DNA of 64,000 nucleotides, from positions 13,050,744 through 13,114,743 of the forward strand of contig OX419759.1 in assembly GCA_948567375.1 (NCBI GenBank). The letters are read 5' to 3'. This stretch comes from Lunularia cruciata (Eukaryota > Streptophyta > Marchantiopsida > Lunulariales > Lunulariaceae). The notes under the pieces are model-generated. The model was not told where the DNA came from. It worked only from the letters and a program-made list of their open reading frames with translations, and ran no database searches. Every line of letters begins with the position of its first letter. Positions within the stretch are counted from its first letter, which is position 1. Below, in pieces: positions 25,540-38,640 of this stretch. The position numbers were made by a program, and so were the translations under genes.

Positions 25540-25815
25540 TTAGAGATTTTGAGGTCCATATCCACCTAATTGGAGGAATTAGTTTCATTTGGCAAAGGAT
25601 TTAGAGCCAAATTGTTGGTGAGAGACTAACCAATTTAGAGAAATTTCTAGTAATCCTTTGGTAAAATCATCCTACTCCAATTTAAAGGAATTTTTAGTAG
25701 TCTTTTAGTAAAATCATCTCACCCAATCTTTGAGGAATTAGTTTCATTTTTAAAAGGAGTGAGGCTAGCCAATTCAAAGGATTTTCTAGTAGGTCTTAGT
25801 AAAATTAGCCAACCC
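25540..25815. repeat. Degenerate short tandem repeat
   Basis: Variants of CCAATTTAGAGGAATTTTTAG followed by TAGT..TTT.GTAAAATCAT recur about every 60-90 bp, including CAATTTAGAGAAATTTCTAG, CAATTTAAAGGAATTTTTAG and CAATTCAAAGGATTTTCTAG. The phrase GAGGAATTAGTTTCATTT also appears twice. Confidence 0.45.
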
Positions 25816-28800
25816 TTCAATAATGTGTATAGGAAGGTTTGAATCTTGAACCTTTGGTTCTTAGACTGTTGCTTTAGCCATTTGGTCCACACTCACTTAT
25901 TTTCATAAAGACTAATGGACTCATATCTATACCTATGTTGCTTTGGCTAAGAGAGAATAGTTTATCTCATCCTTGGAGATTCTAATAATCTAGGAATAGA
26001 CAAACACACACTTCTATTATCTCAAATACCAAATGGTGATGGAGTCAATCTAATTAGATTTGTAAGATAGAGGGTTACCATTTAGACTTCTTGTGATTGA
26101 ACTTCCTTCATTCTCTAATTCTTGTTTCTGTACATTGTTTGTGTGAGGTGCTCTTATATTTGGAGCATTGGTGGTATAATGTGGTCTCAATAGTGATGTT
26201 AGATTAACAACTAGTTAGACTACTTATGTTTATTTCCAATGAGCAAAAGAGTGATGACTTATAAACTATGAGTGTGCATATTGTGATGAAAAGTTATGAG
26301 TTACCATTTTCTATAGTATGATTTTCATAATTAGAGGTACTTAGGCAACATTAATGGATGGTGCACAATTTTTAGTGGCAATTGGTTGTAGTTCTTGGTC
26401 GTTACACTTGAGGTGTGGGATTTATTTTCACAATGGGGTCCTACAAGGATTTTGAGAGGGGATTTTTCTGTAGTACACAACGGGTTTACATAAAGTGGCA
26501 TTTGATATCAACCAATATTTTAGGTCCTAGTGAAGGAGGAGATTAATTTTAATTTTGATATAGGAATCGATCTAGTTGAAAGTGTACATTATGTGTCCAC
26601 GCTATTGTTATAGGACATGAAAATAATTTATAGGGCCTCCAAAGGCCCAAGGTGTTACTTTGATACATTGGGTAACCATTGAGTTAGATGATTTCATCTA
26701 AAAGTTTGATAGTTGGTGTGATCTATAGTACATGCAAACCCAAATTCTTCTCACACCCTTCATGGCATGGAAGGGTTTGTTCTAACACCCGGAGGGTCTT
26801 CCTATGGATGACTAATACAAGTTTAAGAAAGTAAACTTGGAGGAGATTGAGCTATGGAGATAATATTGGTTTTGAACTATATCTTCATCACTTCAAGTTT
26901 AATTTCCAAAGGTAGACAAGTAGTACATATGAGTTATAGCTGTATTAATGTCGGTGTATCCAATAAAGGTGCATTAGTTGGAGATGATGCTACTAGAAGT
27001 GGAAGCACCATTGCAAGAGGTGCTGCAATACCGTGTTTAAAACCATTCTAGAGTTCTTCTAGTGCTTGAAGTAGAACTACCAAGAAGTGCAAACTTACAA
27101 CTTTAAGAGCTTTCAAGAGTTCCAATGGAAGGTTGGAGAGAGTCTACACAAGGCATTCACTTACATGATGTGGTTGGTTAGTTTTAATTAAGGAGTTATT
27201 GAGGCCTAAGCTATTAAATTTTGGTATAGGATATTGGACAAGGAGCTATGATGTAAAGTACATGATATTACCCTGTTACAAGCTACCTAGATGTCACCAA
27301 CTTTGGTGGTGGTCTTTGGTTTGGCAAAGCATAATGAGCTCAATATAGAGTGGTGACATCTAGATTTGTTAAGTAGACCTCATCCACAATTGTTACTTCT
27401 TTTATATTGCAATTGAGTGCACTACACCATGTTGGCTTTCATGGATAGAATGTATTGGTTTGATCTCATGGAGCAGGTGCAGAGCTTAGTCCACATAGAT
27501 CCTTACACTTTTTTTGGATCAACACAAGCCAATGAATGGTGGTGTTGCTTGTTGGACTTATGTTGGACCTCCCTACAAAAAAGAGTGACCCAAGAATCTA
27601 AGCATGATACCTTTGGAGCACATCAACCAACTTGGAGGTAGTGTGATCATTTGCCACAAATTTGGTCATGCTATTGACCAATGCTTTAACTTGCAAAAGA
27701 ATTTGTGAAGTGGTAGGGTGGCTATGGTAGGAAGTAGAAGAGCCATGGATCATGGAAGATGAGGTATTAGAGGTGATGGTAGAGGACATCCACATGGTAG
27801 GAGTCCAATACTTGCCTTTGATTTTGATATAGCCATGACTACTTGGATTACAAGATTGAAATAGAGACAAGTTAGCACGTGCATAGAACAAAGGAGATCA
27901 AATTTAGGTGTTAAGACTTCAACCTTCATATGAAGGTGATAGAAATGTCCTTGAATTCATGTACAAATCAACACAAGTAGATGCATCCACCATAATGACT
28001 AGGGGTGCAATATGTGCTCCTAAGCTTAGAGGAGCAGCAAGTGAGCTAAACCCACAAAGGGGAGAGGCTATAAATAGGTCAGACTTACTTAGTCTTTCAC
28101 ACTATTTAAGGCACTATAGACAACATCCATGACTCCTAGATGGCCTATACAAGTATGATAGGTGGGAATGAAGTGCATGATGGAGTAGCTACAAGTCAAT
28201 TATTTGCTATTATTGAGATTGAGTTTAATACAAGGTTGGGGGTGGCCTAATTGAGTATGGGCTCCCTTTATTCTCAACCATTGACATGTAGACATTAAGT
28301 GTTGAACTAGTTCCAATATCCCAATTGGCTATCACACTTTGTGAGAGTAATGATGGTGTAGTTCTTACTTCTATAATAGAAGTGGCTGATGGTGAAGCAG
28401 ACTTGGTTGAGGAGAATGAGATCCACTTGGTTACTAGTGGCTTATAACAAGTAGCAATTGCTAGATTGGAGGAGTTACTTGCTAGATCTGCATTTGAGCA
28501 AGTAAGATTTATCCCTAGAGGTGTCTTATTGGACAATTGGAGTGGAACTTTTTGTTTGGTGGGACCTTTAGGGAAGATTTATACACCATAGAGGGTCTTA
28601 TTAGATTCTAGTTCATAACTCTTTATGTTGTGGAAGGTTTTAGTTCTTGGTCTTGGGCTATGGAAGTCCAATGTGGAGAAGTGACAATGTTAGATCCAAA
28701 TATCTTTAGGAGGTGGTTCCACATAGTATATCACATGCAAGGAACTTATTGGCCAAATTTAGCCCAATCTCAAATTGATAGTTCTATGATGAGAGCTCAT

Positions 28801-30478
28801 ACCATTGCAACATCAATGGAGTCATATAATATGTTAGTTGGTGGAATAGTGTTATATCCCTTAGGTTTCAACATTGACTATTAGGAGCAGATAACTTCCT
28901 ATAGGGCAGGTTGATAGTCAAGTTGAGGGATTTATATATTGCCTACCAATGTACTTTAGTAATAGTAGCCTTGGCTCACTACAAATTGGGACCATGGCTT
29001 CAATCTTAGAATCCAGTGGTTCTATTACTTGGCTTGGTAAGTTACTATAGAGGAATGCATATATGGAAGATACCTTAATAACAAAGGACAACACTTGGGT
29101 TTGGAGTAGAAGTGAAGTTGTCCCATCCACCTTGGATGTTCTATTGTGGATTTTTGATGAGGAGTTGCAACAACATATAGATCAATTGGTACAAAAGGCT
29201 TGGAGTGGAGCCTTTTTTACCACTAGTGTACTAGTTTGAGGATGATCCTCTAGAGTTTATCACATTGTCATCTTTGGATACCACTCATATTTGGTAGTAT
29301 CCAACATAGGGAGTATACTTATTAGATTTGTTTGGTGGGATCAACACTAGACTAGCTACGATCTTGCAAGAAAGCATACAAGTTCAAAGGTACTTGTAGT
29401 TGGAGAAGGATGAGATTGCTAGACTAGTCTCTCTACATCATGTTGCACACTTGGCCTATCAACATTTAGAGTTATGACTATTTTCAATAGTCAAGGGTTA
29501 CAAAAAGACCCTACCAGCAAACATTTCCTTGTTGGAAATCCAACATCTAGAGAGATGTAGTATAATTCATTTGGTGATTTTTGGATTACCATATTAAGAA
29601 CATAACCACATTGGATGAGGTTAGGATCTACAAGATCTCCATTTTGGTACATTTTGAGAGATGTTACATATACTTCAATACCTCTGATTTCATCAAACAA
29701 TTTCTCTAACATACATTTTGGAGAACATCTTTTTGATGGGCGATTCTTACACATGTGTGGTTGCAAGTATACATCAAGTTTGGTCTTGTATTGGACCTAT
29801 TATGTTGTTAGCTGCAACCAAAGTTGGAGTTCACATCTTTGCTTTTGGTTAACAAACCTCTTACATAGAGAGGTTCTACAATGTACATATGATGGTGTTC
29901 ATTGGCCCTCACACCTAATTGTTGATGAAATCTTGGATGTTGGGTGCTAGTCTCGAATGGTGGGAGCGGTTGATAGGTCACCCATGGCAATGGTAAACCT
30001 TGTAGGTAAGCTCAAAATAGATTTACCTAGACTCATGAGTTTCCTAACATCCCATGCTTATCAAGAGAGAGGTCTTGGACTTGTTTGGGACTCATAATTA
30101 TTGGTGGAGCGCAACATCAATGTGAGAGAGCATGTAATGGGTTTTTGTATCAATATTACAATAACTTTAGCATAATTAGAAGCATCTTAGCATCAAGTAT
30201 TGGATCAAGCTATGGACATAAGCTATTTGACTTGGATTTTGAGCTTTGGATTGGTTGAGCAACATAAGATGCACTTGATATGCATTTCCACTTGGACACA
30301 TGTGAGCTCTATGCCTATCAGAAGATTTAAGCACAAGTAAGGAGCAATGGACCAAGTGTACATAATATGCTTGGGATACAGATAATGATTACTAGTGAGA
30401 GTGGTCTATTTTGAGTACATCCAAGTGAGCATGGTCTACTTGGGTTACATCCTTTGGTCTACTTGAGATGTAGCTAGA
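25816..30478. other. Decayed repeat DNA flanking element A, no gene assigned
   Basis: Moderately AT-rich sequence with short open frames (27417-27641, 28630-28884, 29615-29950) that do not resemble a known family by eye. The even composition and the insertion of element A at its edge suggest an older transposon body. The sequence resumes at 37159, after element A. Confidence 0.35.
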
Positions 30479-31220
30479 TGTAATACCAATAGCTAGATAG
30501 ATGATCTAAAGATAAAATTTGGTTTGGTAACATCTAGAAGGATGTTATACATGATGGAATAAGTAGATTAGATAGAGGTATCACCAAAAGAGTACTTCTA
30601 CTAATAGACCAAAAACCAAAACATGCTTGGAAACTTTAGAATCCATAGCTAGGCATATGATCTAAAGGTGAAACTTAGGGTGGTGACATCTAGATGGATG
30701 TTACATATGATGGAGAAAGTATATCAGATAGAGGTATCACCAAAAGAGCACTTTTACTAATAGTGCAAAGCCACAATAGGCTTGAAAACTTCAAAGGCAA
30801 TTTTGGAGACCCAAACAAATGAATTAGACCTCAAGAATATTATATTCCTCAAGCATATTCACCCCCAATAGAGTAAGAGCTAGCCTTCCCTCCCTCCTAG
30901 TTTGTCTCATCAAGAGCTTTCTAACAATACCTCACTCATATGATTATGAGATTCCCTAAATGATTCCTTCCGGTCAAAGCCTCTTTGACCAACCAGATGG
31001 AACCAAGACCAACATGTCACCCATCCAAGCAATTAATCTAAGGGTGGTGCTCACTAAAAATTCACCTATCTATGTACATAATCCTATGGTGGAGCTTCCT
31101 TGGAAGAAGATCCTTCCTATTAAAGATATATAAAGATAAGGTGCTCCTTTGGGGCATTGGGAGTTTTAGTGTGGAATTTGTGTTTTCTCTATTGTGTTTC
31201 TCTATCCTTGTAATATTACA
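30479..31220 (+). repeat. Element A 5' LTR
   Basis: 742 bp, TG...CA, matching the 3' LTR in length. It contains an internal imperfect duplication: a block of about 155 bp from about 30490 (GCTAGATAGATGATCTAAAG...) recurs from about 30648 (GCTAGGCATATGATCTAAAG...). The related LTR at 41882 has only one copy of this block. Confidence 0.9.
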
Positions 31221-31221
31221 A

Positions 31222-31233
31222 TGGTATCAGAGC
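31222..31233 (+). other. Element A primer-binding site
   Basis: TGGTATCAGAGC, one base after the 5' LTR, is complementary to the 3' end of plant initiator tRNA-Met, which primes minus-strand DNA synthesis. Confidence 0.85.
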
Positions 31234-31812
31234 AAGTGTTTCAATCCAAGGGAGTGGATCACCCCTCTTGGAAGAACATGAGCTCCTAAGATTGAGTAAT
31301 TCTGGAGAGAAAAATTGTAATACAATTGATAGGTTGGGAGCGTGTTAGAAAGAGGATGGGATGGAGGCTCCTAGTGGACAATTTATGCACCCTACTTTCT
31401 ATTCTTAAATCCATTTTACATCAAGGTTATGTATATCCAGCAAGAGCAAGTGAGAGTATATCTTGTGTACCATTTTGGAGCAGAGTTCATTGATATAGTG
31501 ATGTATTCACCAAAACCGTTGATTCTTGTAGTGATTCTTGTAGTGATTTATGATAGAGATTTAGATTTGACAGTCTACATTCTATTGTGATATATCTAAA
31601 TGTCCAAGATCCTCTTCCTTTTAACACTCAAGTAGAAATTTGTTACATAATTAGACCAAAAGCAATGTTTTGGGATTTTGTAGTCAAGAATTTTGGTGTG
31701 AAATATTATCAATAATAGTCCAATGGTAGTCCCAATAGTTCATGCACCTCTCAAGTGATCATGTTAACCCTCTATTGAAGTAGGAAGTAGAGATTGAGTG
31801 TTTGCAAGAACC

Positions 31813-32880
31813 ATGGATCCACAATTACAAGAGTTGATGCAAGGAATGCAGGGGATGTTGAATGAGTTTTGAGAGAGCAAGATGACCATATAGGCATTAT
31901 AAAGTCAAGTATAAACCTTTAGGAATGACCAAGCAATGCAAGAGGGAGAACCATTGAAAAACTTGGTACCTGCAATTGAAGCTCTTGGAGTGGCACCCAT
32001 GCAAATGGCACCAAACCCAATCAACAATGAAGCCACATTGCTACTATGGATGAAGAAGACTTGCAACATTGAGCCCTACAAAGGGTAGGGTTCCATGGGA
32101 GTAGTGGAGAAGTGGATTTTGAGGATGAATCAATACTTTAGATTGTACTCAATAGAGATCACCAAGCAGTCCACAAATGTGTTTGCATGTGGGTACTTGA
32201 CCAAAAAAGCTCTCATAGGGTATGATGCTTGGGAATGATCAAGGTTGGCAGAAGGAAGAGAGGTCACATGGACAATAATGCAAAAGGGACTATTGCAGAA
32301 TTTCCAATCTATGGACTCCATGCAAATAGTCCAAACCTTACTATGGAGGTTGAGGCAAAAGAATAGCGTACAAGAGTACATGGAAGCATTTCTTAACATG
32401 CAAGTCCCAATAAATAACATGAGCCAACATAGGCACTAGACAATTTCAAACAAGGATTGAAGGAGCGGATTTGCCAAGAAGTCATGGTATAAAATCCTCA
32501 TGCTATATTTGAGGCCATTGCTTGCGCTCAAAGAATAGATGGGGCGCTTGGAGGAGGTGAAGGAGTAGTTCTATCTCAACATTATTAGGCTAAAATGCCA
32601 TATATGGGTGGACCAGTTCCTATGGAATTGTGCAACCTTTGGTTTCAAGACCAAGGAGCATGACCACTCCAAGGAGAATAGGGGCGTGTGGAAGAACAAA
32701 GAGAGGGAGTTGCACAAGGAGAAGGATATTGAGGAGAACAATGTCATTCTTACAATTGTGGTCATATTGGGCACATATCCATCAATTGTTGTGCCCATCT
32801 TTGTAGAGGCCCTTGGACTCCTTACAGGCAATCTTTGAACAAAATGGAGAGACAAATTGAAGAAGAGGACGCAAAAATCA
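31813..32880 (+). pseudogene. Element A gag remnant
   Basis: Starts at an ATG giving MDPQLQELMQGMQGML and stops soon after (TGA). Gag-like segments continue in other frames (NNEATLLLWMKKTCNIEPYKG; EGREVTWTIMQKG). Near 32742-32790 is a CCHC zinc knuckle (C-GHIG-H-ISIN-C) whose first cysteine codon is TCT (Ser) instead of TGT, so metal binding is lost. Its fragments match those of element D at 48712-48920 and 54504-54900. Confidence 0.7.
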
Positions 32881-33076
32881 CGTCAAAAAACAAATATTGC
32901 CAACAAATTTACCTAGTGGCCTTATTGGCTTAATTGGGAAGCTGAAGTGGACAAGTGTACAAAGATCCAAAAAGGCAAACTCACAATGATTTTTGTGAAT
33001 GGAGTCCTAGAAGACAATTAGGTGAGATATTGATAGATCTTGGAGCAATATAGACTTTCTTGTCCTACTTGTTGCA

Positions 33077-34502
33077 TTGAGATTGGAGATAGATCTAGAG
33101 AAGTGTGAGAGTGAAGAAGTTGAGTTATCTAATGGACAGATTGAGAGGCTTGAGTCATTACCTAGTAAAGTAGCACTATATGTAGGAGAATATAAGGAAG
33201 AAATTGGGTGGCAAGTGATACAACTAGCTTGTTATGATGCAATCTTAGGCATGCCATGGATGGAGCATTACAATCACATAGTCGATTGGAGAAAGAAAGT
33301 AGTGAGAACTCACCAATGGAAGATCATTGGAGTCAAAGCCAGAGAACACAAGCAAAAAGCACCTCTCTATGTCATAAGGAAGACAACAATTCATAATATA
33401 GATGTATCTTTCATGGGTCTAATAACAAAAGTCCATAGTGCACAACTTGATGAACAAGTTCTTGAGAAATTAAAAGATGTGGTTCATGAGTTCCGACATG
33501 TCTTCTTGCATGACCTATCATCAAGATTGCTACCAGAAAGGAGAGTAGACCATAAAATCAACATTGTTCCTAGGAAAACACCTCCTTGCAAGGCCCCATA
33601 CCATCTATCACCTCATGAGTTAGAGGAGTGTAAGGCTCAAAATGAAGATATGATGCAAAAAGGATTTATCCAACCTAACATATCACCATATGGGGCTCTT
33701 GTCTTGTTTGTAAAGAAAGGATGGTACAATGTCCATGTGCATTGACTATTGGGGCCTAAATCAACAAAAAATGAAGAATATATACCCCTTTACCTCACAT
33801 GGACAACTTTTTTGATCAATTCAATTGAGCAAAATACTTCACCAAACTGGATATGCAAAGCGAGTACAACCAGATTTAGATTGTGGAGGAAGATGTTCAT
33901 AAAACTACCTTTCAAACAAGAAATGGTCACTTTGAGTACCTAGTGATGCCATGCCTAGTCATCTCGAGAATTCCTTAATCCGGCTTCTATTTTTTTGACA
34001 AGCATGGGTGTAATAACAAAAGAAAAAACCAACTGAAGTTTTGGCCTTGCCAATGCACCAACCACTTTCATGAGTTTGATGAATGAGATATTTTGTCCAT
34101 TCCTTGGATAAACCTATTATCATTTTTCTAGATGATATTCTTGTCTATGTTAGGATGATGATGGAACACAAGCAACATTTGCAAGAAGTCCTCCAAATTC
34201 TACAACACAATCAATTGTATGCCAAAATCTCAAAGTGTGAGTTTTGCAAGTCTGAAATAGACTATTTGGGGTATATAATAAGTGCTACAGGTATCCAATT
34301 GTTGAGAAATAACATAGAGGTCATTCAAAAATGGTGGACTCTAGAGGATCAGACTCAACTCAAGAGCTTCTTGGGGTTGATAGGGTTCTATTGTCAATTT
34401 ATCAAGGACTTCTCTAGGGTGGCACAACCTTTAATAGCATTGCTTGGCAAGGGGAAAAGTGGATATGGGGAACCACAAAAGAATTGGCCTTTCAAGAATT
34501 GA
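33077..34502 (+). pseudogene. Element A protease end and reverse transcriptase remnant
   Basis: A 222-codon frame (33077-33745) holds the end of an aspartic protease (YDAILGMPWM) and the start of reverse transcriptase (APYHLSPHELEE). Shifted segments follow. The palm motif FLDDILVY lies in 34083-34502, followed by the connection region (LKSFLGLIGFYCQFIKDFS). Stops and frame changes make it non-functional. Confidence 0.75.
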
Positions 34503-36135
34503 AAGGTGTATTACTAAATGCACCAATCTTGAAGTGGCATGACCCAAAACGTCCAATCTAGTTGGCTATGAATGCATCAAGTATAGCAATAAGAGCAATC
34601 CTACAACAAGAGTGGCATGATGGATGGCACCCAGTTGCACATTTTTCTTGAAACTTGTTACTAACAAAATGCAATTATCACATCATCAAATGAGAAGAGT
34701 TGGCCATTGTCCTTGCAACCAAGCATTGAAAGCACTATCTTGGTGATAAGGCATTTGTAGTGGAGATAGATCACAAACCTCTAGTCTACTTTGAGACACA
34801 TAAAGATCTCTCTCCTTGATAGATTTGGTGTGTAGAGTGGAGAAAACGGTTCAACATGACAATCATGTATGTGGAAGGCAAGAGGCAACTTGTAGATACA
34901 TTCACCCAAGTGCTTATGGAAAATAATCTTGTGATAGAGGTAAAGATGAACCCTAAATTTTGGCCAAGGGTTCTTGATGCTACAAAAATTGACCCACAAA
35001 TTGTAGGAGCTCCATCCATAGGTGTCAACAGTACCCAAGGACTCTCACATTTAAGGACTCACATTTTGGGATGGCAGGTTATGGATCCTGGATGACAAGG
35101 ACCTAATGACCACCATCTTAGCAAAATGTGACTCTACCATTGCCGGTCATGTTAGAGTGGACAAAACCTTAGATGCAGTCAAACACAATTATTATTAGTC
35201 CAAGATGAGCAATGATGTGATTGAGTATGTTCAAAGTTGCCTCCTATGCCAATAAATAAAGCATCTAATCAAGCTCTCACAAGACTCCTTCAACCCTTTC
35301 CTACTCCTGCACACTATTGAGAATGGGTGAGCATGGATTTGGTTTGTGAATTACCCAAGACCACCTCAGGATTTGGCTCCATCATTGTCTTTGTTGATTG
35401 GCTTAGCAAAATGATCCATGTGCATCCTACTACCAAGGATGTGATGGCTCTCCAATTAGCTCAATTGTACTTAGATGTTGTGTTTTCTCACTATGGCCTA
35501 TCATGGGTGCTCATCACTAATAGGAGCACTTAATTCACCAGTTTGTTTTGGAGAACACTCTTTAATCTCTTCAAAACCAAATTGGCCATGTCCACGGCCT
35601 ACTATCCATAGACTAATGGTCAGACAGAGCAGGCTAATTGTACTATTGAGGACATGCTTAAGGGCTTCACTCTAGAAGAGCAAGAAAGGTGGAACACCTT
35701 ACTTCTTCTAGTGGAGTTTGTGTACAACAATTCAATGGATGCATCCACATAGGTCACACAATTATTCCTAATGTATGGAGAACATCCTTTCATACCATCA
35801 AGTTTGATGAAGATCCGCCCAGTGGATAGCAAGCTGGAAGTTGTCAATACTTTTGTTTCCAAAGTCCAACAAGGAGTGGAGAGTACTAAAAACAAGTTAC
35901 AAATTGCTCAAAAAGGATAGAAAAAATATGCAAATGCACATTGCAAACACCTAGAGTTTGAAGAGGGGGATCAAGTCTTGTTATCAACCTCACATTAGTT
36001 AGCCCTCGCAAGCTCAGACCACTTTTTATTGGATCTTTTTCCATACTTCATCAAATTGGCATAGTAGCCTACCATCTTGAACTACTAGCTCACATGAAGA
36101 TTCATCCAGTATTCCATGTCTCCTTATTTTGTAGA
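34503..36135 (+). pseudogene. Element A RNase H and integrase remnant
   Basis: RNase H-like text is visible after 34503 in broken frames. The integrase core follows (SMDLVCELPKTTSGFGSII...VDWLSKMIHVHPTT, about 35327-35533), then the segment around 35580-35650 that would carry the catalytic Glu region. The pieces match the integrases of elements B and C in order but are interrupted repeatedly. Confidence 0.65.
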
Positions 36136-36189
36136 TATGCACCTTTGATAAAAAAAATTTCCTTCCTTACAATAGACTCAACCTTGTCT

Positions 36190-36400
36190 ATCAGTCATTG
36201 ATGACATAGAGGAGTATGAAGTCAAACTTATTCTCCAAAAGTGCATTCAAGGTACTCACCATTTGAGTGTGGAATACCTGGTACATTAGAAAGGGTACCT
36301 CTTGTATGAGGCAACATGAGAGCCAACAGCCAACTTTCTCCACACACTAACGTTAGTGAAATCTTTTCAGCAACAACTTTGCAACAAGGACATTGAGTCT
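36190..36400 (+). pseudogene. Element A chromodomain remnant
   Basis: The translated text IDDIEEYEVKLILQKC ... EYLVH-stop-KGYLLYEAT-stop-EP matches the chromodomain at the integrase C-terminus of chromoviruses, a module thought to guide integration to chromatin. Two stops sit in the conserved W-KGY...T-W-EP part: both invariant tryptophan positions read TAG or TGA. Confidence 0.7.
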
Positions 36401-36416
36401 CAAAAGGAGAGAGGTT

Positions 36417-37158
36417 TGTAATACCAATAGCTAGATAGGTTATATAAAGATGAAATTTGGTTTGGTAACATCTAGAAGGATGTTATACATAATGGAATAA
36501 ACAGATTAGACAGAGGTATCACCAAATGAGTACTTCTAATAATAGGCCAAAAATAAAACATGCTTGGAAACTTTAGAATCCATAGTTAAGCATATGATCT
36601 AGAGTTGAAACTTAGGGTGGTGACATTTGGAAAGATGTTACACATGATGGAGAAAGTAGATCAAATAGAGGTATCACCAAAAGAGCACTTCTATAAATAG
36701 GGCAAAAGCCAAAATAGGCTTGAAAACTTGAGGTAATTTTAGATGCCTAAACGGATGAATTAGACCTCAAAAATATGCAAATTCCACACTCCAAACAAAG
36801 AAAAGGTTGGCCTTCTCTCCCCCTTGGTCTGCCTCACCAAGAGCTTTTCAATGGTACCTCACCCACGTGATTTTGAGATTCTTACAAGAAGATTCTCTAA
36901 AAGATTCTCTTTGTTCAAAGGTTGTTTAACTAACTAGATAGGACCAAGATCAACATGTCACCCATCCAAGCAAGTAATATAAGGGTGGTGCTTTCTGATA
37001 GGTCACCTATCCATGTAACTAATCCTATGGTAGAGCTTCATCAAGGGAGATCCCCTTTGGCTATACATTAAAGAGAAGGTGCTTCTTTAGGGCATCAAGA
37101 GTTTGAGTGTGGAATTTGTGCTTTCTCTATTGTGTTTCTCTTTCCTTGGAATATTACA
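36417..37158 (+). repeat. Element A 3' LTR
   Basis: 742 bp, preceded by the purine tract AAAAGGAGAGAGG and followed by CTAGA. It carries the same internal duplication as the 5' LTR. Confidence 0.9.
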
Positions 37159-38640
37159 CTAGAGGACATGTGGATCTTGCATCTAAAGTAGAAGGAGGTT
37201 TTTGCTGTAAGGTTACGGACTCTAGTAGTTGGGGTATGATAGTATTATTTCAAACTAACAACTAGTCAATGTGTCTTCTACCTTTACAACAACTATAAAG
37301 GATACTTGGGAACTAGACATTGGGTCTAAGCTTACAAGAGACAAAAGATTGAGAGTTTGGAGGTTCTTGAGGAGCTACATGAGTTGTTTTATCTTTAATA
37401 TGATAGATTTGGGTGCTTTGAAAGGACTTGGTATTTAGACTGAGCTAACTCATGATACACCAATTTTTTGACATCATATAGATATAATGATATGGAGAGA
37501 GCCTTGATTTAGAGCTAGAGTAAAGATCCTTTTGAGACTAGTTTAGTAGAGATTTCACATGGACAGTATGTTTAGCTATAGTGATGCTAGCCAAGAAAGA
37601 TATGCATAACAATTGCATGTATAGGCAAATATGTAGAGATTTACCATCCTACCAACCAATAGACTAGGGCTAATTGGTATGTTATGCTTACACTAGATGA
37701 GATCTTTGATGTGAGTAGGCATGCAAAGGCATTCAACACTTTGGATCTTCAAGGAAGATTTCATCACTTGCCAATCAAGGAGGAAGATAAGTCTAAGATA
37801 ATATTTTGTGTTTTTGATCCTCATGGAAAATTTGTATTATATTTAATAGTTATTCTTATTATTGGGTTAAATAATGTTCTTGCCAAGTTCCAAAGGGTCA
37901 TAGATAGGATCCTAGTGGGATTGGATTTTTCATGGTACTATATTGATGAAATTTTGGTCTATAGTGATACTATAAAGAAGCATAAGAGACATTTGTTGGA
38001 GGCATTTGAGAGATTGATTATATTAGTGGTGATTCTCACTATTGGATTAAAGAATTTTCTTGCCAAGTTCTAGATAGTCATGGACAAGATCTTAGTGAGA
38101 TTTAATTTTGCTTAGTGATATACTAATGACATTTTAGTTTATAGCGCTACTATGGAGGAGCATGAAAGATATAAGTTGGAATTTTTTGAGAGATTGGGAT
38201 CTCATGGTCTCAAATTACATCTTGGGAAATGAAAATTCTTCTAGAACAAGTTGAATATTTTGGCTACACAATCTACCTTGATGGACTTGGTGTTCTACAG
38301 ACCAAAGTGGAGGCTATTGCTTATTCCTCATCTTATAGATGTAAGTAAAGTGCAAGCATTCATTAGGTTTGCAAAATTCTATCAGCATATTCATGGATTT
38401 AGTGCCGGTACCAAGGCCTTGACAAATGTACCAAATCTAAACAAGAGTTGGCCAAATGTACACAAGAGTGGTGTTAGAGAGATAAGTAGGAGAGAGCTTT
38501 TATAGAGCTCAAGGGGAGGTTTATATGTACCTCTATTCTTAGGAGACCAATCAAAGGATACCGATTTTGGGTTCATATTGATTGGAGTATGTTGGTTCCT
38601 GGAGCAATGCTCACCTAACTTCAAGAACTTTGCCTGAAAA
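37159..38640 (+). pseudogene. Gypsy reverse transcriptase relic with duplicated palm region
   Basis: The 129-codon frame at 37684-38073 reads as reverse transcriptase (TLDLQGRFHHLPI, YIDEILVYSD). Its catalytic box is IDE rather than the usual LDD. The segment about 37843-38016 is repeated with divergence at about 38020-38197, where the box reads TNDILVYS. Text like the connection region follows (VQAFIRFAKFYQHIHGFS). It belongs to the DNA into which element A inserted, and is older. Confidence 0.6.

Larger units (their letters stand above)
30479..37158 (+). mobile_element. Element A: degenerate Ty3/gypsy chromovirus LTR retrotransposon
   Basis: A complete but inactive element. Two 742-bp LTRs begin TGTAATACCAATAG and end ATATTACA, and the 5-bp flanks are both CTAGA (30474-30478 and 37159-37163), a target-site duplication. 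A primer-binding site for initiator tRNA-Met follows the 5' LTR and a purine tract precedes the 3' LTR. The internal order is gag, protease, reverse transcriptase, RNase H, integrase and chromodomain, which is the Ty3/gypsy chromovirus order. All reading frames are broken by stops and shifts. By eye about nine in ten LTR bases agree, so it is old. Confidence 0.92.
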
